Assembly (NCBI RefSeq): GCF_000003815.2 | Contig: NC_049990.1 | Span: 7,072,770 to 7,136,769 of the forward strand | Length of the DNA stretch: 64,000 nucleotides | Source: Branchiostoma floridae | Lineage: Eukaryota > Chordata > Leptocardii > Amphioxiformes > Branchiostomatidae | Direction of reading: 5' to 3' | Part shown: positions 62,201 to 64,000 of the stretch, one piece after another | Layout of the letters: each line of letters opens with the position of its first letter | Position numbering within the stretch: the first letter of the stretch is position 1 | Translations under genes and position numbers: made by a program | The notes under the pieces: generated by a model | Databases searched by the model: none | What the model saw: only the letters and a program-made list of their open reading frames with translations | Told to the model about the DNA's origin: nothing

Positions 62201-63809
62201 AAACCTGCAGTACCATAACAAGCCACTAGGGAGCCCAAAATCTAATTAAGTACTACAAAAAGCAAAACTTTTGTGCAAAGGTAATGATTGTGACTCAGGG
62301 GACTTGTTACACGCAGTAGACAGGATCTTCAACTTGATCAAGATGTATTATGAGGTTGGCTCATACTTTGTGACAGGCAAATCTATACTTACAAGATATC
62401 AAAATTGGTGCTTCTGCTGCAATAATGTAACAAGACGCTAGGGGGCCTAAAATCGAATTATTTCAAGGTCTCATCAAGACATACATGTACCAATATACCA
62501 CACTGTATTGAACCACAATGTAATAACTTCTGCTGCAGTACTGGAACAAGATGCTAATGGGCCCCTAATAATCATGTGTAAAATCATGTAGCAGCTCTCA
62601 CTATAATTTATTTTGTACTATACTATGTAACATTGTACAAAAATGTATATATAAACTTATAAGACTCACTTTAAATGATATAAACTGTATATACTTTGTC
62701 TGACCCTTGCCTCTTCCCTCATGACCTCAATGAAAAGCAGCCTGCAGGCTGATTTGAGCTTTCATGATTGAACAAACTTTCAAACAAACAAACTGAAATG
62801 AGATACTGTATTCCTGCAGGGTTGGATGAAGTGCGACGACCCCTCCTGTGCTTCCCGTACACGACGAGTTCCCATGAACCCCCAGCGTAACGGCGCCGTC
62901 TGTCCGACCTGCAACAAGGGCATCCTTCAGCAGGAGGTGATTTTTACTTCTATTGGAAAATGAGTTTTAAAACTGAAGTACATTTAGAGCTGCTGTACAT
63001 TGTATATTGGCGGTGATGCTGTAGAAGAGCAATTGGACTGAGTACTCATGTAATTTCATCGATAAAAACTGATCTTTTTGCGCTTTGTGTGTTTTGTTGT
63101 CTTTCTAGTCATATGTTTTGCATGATATTCCCAATATTAATACAAATTCAATCTAGAACACAGCAATGCCGCCAATGTACTACAGTCCAATGAGATACCC
63201 CCTATGTGATGGCCAATAATCTGTCTTAATCATATGTTTTTGTTCAACAAGGATATCTATCATAAATAATGATAGTGAATGAACGGTTCTTGGTGGATGT
63301 AAGTGTGCAGATGTTGGCGCACTGGCACGCTAAATCTGTAGTGTCTTTTTTGGCACACGTTTTTAGACACATTGGCAGAAGGGTTGTGGTGGGAGTCACT
63401 CTTCTGTTAGAGAAAGTTGTGTCAAGTGTCTCTCATAAGGGCACAACGTCAGGACATGGTAGTGATCAAACTCTGGACTTCTTGATTCTGAGCCTAACTA
63501 CTTTACCAGTTGTGCCACACCAAAGAATTTCTATCTGTTCTAACTTAGTATAATGTTTCCCATGCCCCTACAGTACACAGACTCCCAGCTGTACACACAG
63601 CTGGGTATCGAACTTGGGACTTCTTGATTCCGAGCCCAATGCTCTTACTGTACCAGTTGCGCCACTCCAAAGGATTTCTGTCTGCTCTCACTCAATGTTT
63701 CCCATGCCCCTACAGTACACAGACTCCCAGCTGTACACTCAGCTGCTGTTCTACCAGCACATCTTTGACCTGGACAAGGCCATCGACAAGCTGCCGGAGA
63801 AGGAGAGAG
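41208..63809 (+). CDS. POLA1: DNA polymerase alpha catalytic subunit, 40 exons visible, 3' end outside window
   Basis: Exons: 41208-41238, 42011-42120, 42391-42487, 42897-42977, 43384-43427, 44047-44130, 44413-44475, 44730-44779, 44928-44988, 45705-45966, 46477-46645, 46997-47181, 47601-47713, 48069-48182, 48541-48615, 49087-49160, 49374-49438, 49957-50057, 50654-50795, 51080-51141, 51546-51635, 52062-52178, 52861-53045, 53345-53474, 54116-54238, 54698-54800, 54994-55106, 55527-55682, 56092-56247, 56516-56608, 57022-57145, [one exon in gap], 58495-58627, 59065-59199, 59684-59759, 60216-60314, 60709-60823, 61582-61651, 62037-62168, 62820-62936, 63716-63809. Phases agree throughout. This is the replicative enzyme that extends the RNA primer in the nucleus with primase. 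The N-terminal domain ([36 protein letters not shown]) leads to an acidic linker. The exonuclease-like region reads [17 protein letters not shown], without the Asp/Glu of proofreading polymerases. Palm motifs: [10 protein letters not shown] (from ~921), KLTANSMYG (~1009-1017), YGDTDS (~1059-1064). Eight C-terminal zinc cysteines occur in pairs, in exons starting 61582, 62037 and 62820. The last exon(s) lie downstream. Confidence 0.97.
42600..42700 (-). mobile_element. SINE fragment
   Basis: TGTGGTTCTCCTCAA is the reverse of the TTGAGGAGAACCACA body motif of the SINE family seen at 17220, 30020 and 52370. A degenerate B box (GGTTTGATCC) is at about 42597. POLA1 intron 3. Confidence 0.45.
43708..43937. 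mobile_element. MITE with CCCCTGTCACATT termini, TA target
   Basis: CCCCTGTCACATT (43708-43720) and AATGTGACAGGGG (43925-43937) are perfect inverted termini with TA on each side. The interior contains ATCGATCGGACGACGATT. POLA1 intron 5. Confidence 0.9.
48780..48885. repeat. Short GC-rich degenerate tandem repeat
   Basis: 'CTGACCTGCCGGATCCGT', 'ATGTGCCGGATTGGTCAGCTGACGGATCCGT' and 'TGACCTGCCGGATCC' recur within 100 bases. POLA1 intron 15. It is clearly GC-richer than the surrounding intron. Confidence 0.7.
50350..50380. repeat. (GT)n microsatellite
   Basis: Interrupted GT run in POLA1 intron 18. Confidence 0.85.
52370..52575 (+). mobile_element. tRNA-derived SINE copy
   Basis: B box GGGATTCGAATCCC (52373-52386), then a body with 'gatgtaaagctagagaccccttgtttgaggagag', the family motif also seen at 17220 and 30020. 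POLA1 intron 22. Confidence 0.65.
52589..52770. mobile_element. MITE with CAGTCAAACCTGT termini, TA target
   Basis: TACAGTCAAACCTGTCTATA at the left and ACAGGCTTGACTGTA at the right are inverted. Internal 'GTGGCCACTAT(a/g)GACAGGTGGCC' occurs twice. Elements of this style are widespread in metazoan genomes. POLA1 intron 22, directly after the SINE. Confidence 0.9.
53078..53291 (+). mobile_element. 3' end of a LINE reverse transcriptase ORF, 5'-truncated
   Basis: An uninterrupted frame reads [20 protein letters not shown], then a segment containing [13 protein letters not shown] and [10 protein letters not shown], and a stop at 53289-53291. FF-x-RT-I-x-x-WN-x-LP followed by a 'F-x-x-R' end is the typical C-terminus of non-LTR retrotransposon polyproteins. 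It inserted in the sense direction in POLA1 intron 23, starting ~30 bases after the donor. The catalytic part is absent. Confidence 0.8.
56688..56965 (+). mobile_element. tRNA-derived SINE, second family
   Basis: A-box style head AATAGCCGAGTGGTAAGG, B-box GGTATGATTCC, then a body 'ggggaagcacaaggcagtgg' + 'aaggggagagatggctgtgcc'. It differs from the family at 30020 and 52370. POLA1 intron 30. Confidence 0.7.
57683..57754. repeat. 24-bp tandem repeat, 3 perfect copies
   Basis: AATGCCCAGCAAAATTTACT-CGAC repeated three times without change, 75 bases before the sequence gap. POLA1 intron 31. Confidence 0.95.
57830..58045. other. Assembly gap (216 N) hiding a POLA1 exon
   Basis: The coding frame stops at phase 1 at 57145 and resumes needing two leading bases at 58495. 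A POLA1 exon of roughly 80 bases is expected between them. No such exon is readable on either side, and sequence just before the gap (TTTGTTCAG, CTTCAG) looks like an acceptor. Confidence 0.85.
61255..61325 (+). repeat. tRNA-like fragment
   Basis: TGGCTCAATGGGATTATTCACG..GGGATCGAATCC resembles A and B boxes of RNA polymerase III promoters. It cannot form a complete tRNA by eye, so it is probably a SINE head. POLA1 intron 37. Confidence 0.35.
63463..63745 (-). mobile_element. Tandemly duplicated tRNA-SINE head plus copied start of a POLA1 exon
   Basis: On the minus strand, TGGCGCAACTGGTACAGTAA (A box) and AGTTCGATACCC (B box) mark a tRNA-like unit at about 63604-63665. A diverged copy lies at 63469-63525. 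The duplicated unit also contains 'CCCATGCCCCTACAG' and the first 30 bases of the exon at 63716, so a second acceptor and exon start occur at 63559-63604. Confidence 0.75.
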
Positions 63810-64000
63810 GTACCACTGTTTCCTTATTGTTTCTTTATGGTTGTTAATTCCACATAATTTCAAGAGACAGGGGAGTGTCATGCCTAAGTTTTTTATGTAC
63901 AAAGTTTCCCATGTACCGCATATTTATTTATTTTGAAAAAATATAATTTCATTGTTGAATTGAAGATGAGGTTTGCCTAAATTGTATATTTTAATTTTAT

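Noticed and set aside
63604-63665. Possible tRNA gene
   Set aside because: A and B boxes are present but no full cloverleaf is evident, and a diverged copy lies beside it, so it is a SINE head.

Overview
This is an animal nuclear genome window with small spliced exons, GT-AG introns, AATAAA signals, tRNA-derived SINEs, many foldback MITEs and three assembly gaps. The gene set (Rab6, POLA1, EBPL, a fibrinogen-domain protein, an MS4A-like tetraspan protein), the intron density and frequent TACATGTA-type words suggest an invertebrate deuterostome, most likely a lancelet (Branchiostoma). That species call is inference. All gene models below were assembled by eye from splice sites and reading-frame phase, with no alignment run.

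Layout. 1-8.65 kb: mostly repeats, then the last coding exon of a Rab6 GTPase (+, 8655-8722). 8.7-13.9 kb: no firm gene. 13.9-18.7 kb: complete ten-exon homocysteine S-methyltransferase (-). 22.45-26.1 kb: six-exon CD20/MS4A-like four-pass membrane protein with a proline-glutamine repeat tail (+). 28.2-32.4 kb: five-exon secreted fibrinogen-related protein (+). 33.7-35.2 kb: three-exon gene for a small six-cysteine secreted peptide behind a dibasic site, with a TATA box (-). 36.7-39.9 kb: five-exon EBPL (+). 41.2-63.8 kb onward: DNA polymerase alpha catalytic subunit POLA1 (+). Forty of its exons are visible, one expected exon falls in a sequence gap, and the 3' end runs off the window.

The genes do not form one pathway. 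POLA1, EBPL, Rab6 and the methyltransferase are housekeeping genes. The MS4A-like, fibrinogen-domain and cysteine-rich peptide genes between them look like surface or secreted genes of the kind used in host defence, but that link is only inferred.

The most unusual signal is a recurring pattern: local duplications have captured exon edges in several unrelated genes. They are an 11-copy 32-bp array of splice donors in the MS4A-like gene; a 108-bp array repeating the end of an EBPL exon with its donor; two decayed copies of the MS4A-like start exon; a dead copy of the last fibrinogen-domain exon; a duplicated acceptor and exon start in POLA1; and a retroelement whose target-site duplication spans a methyltransferase splice donor. 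The uncharacterised six-cysteine prepropeptide is the best candidate for a previously undescribed gene.
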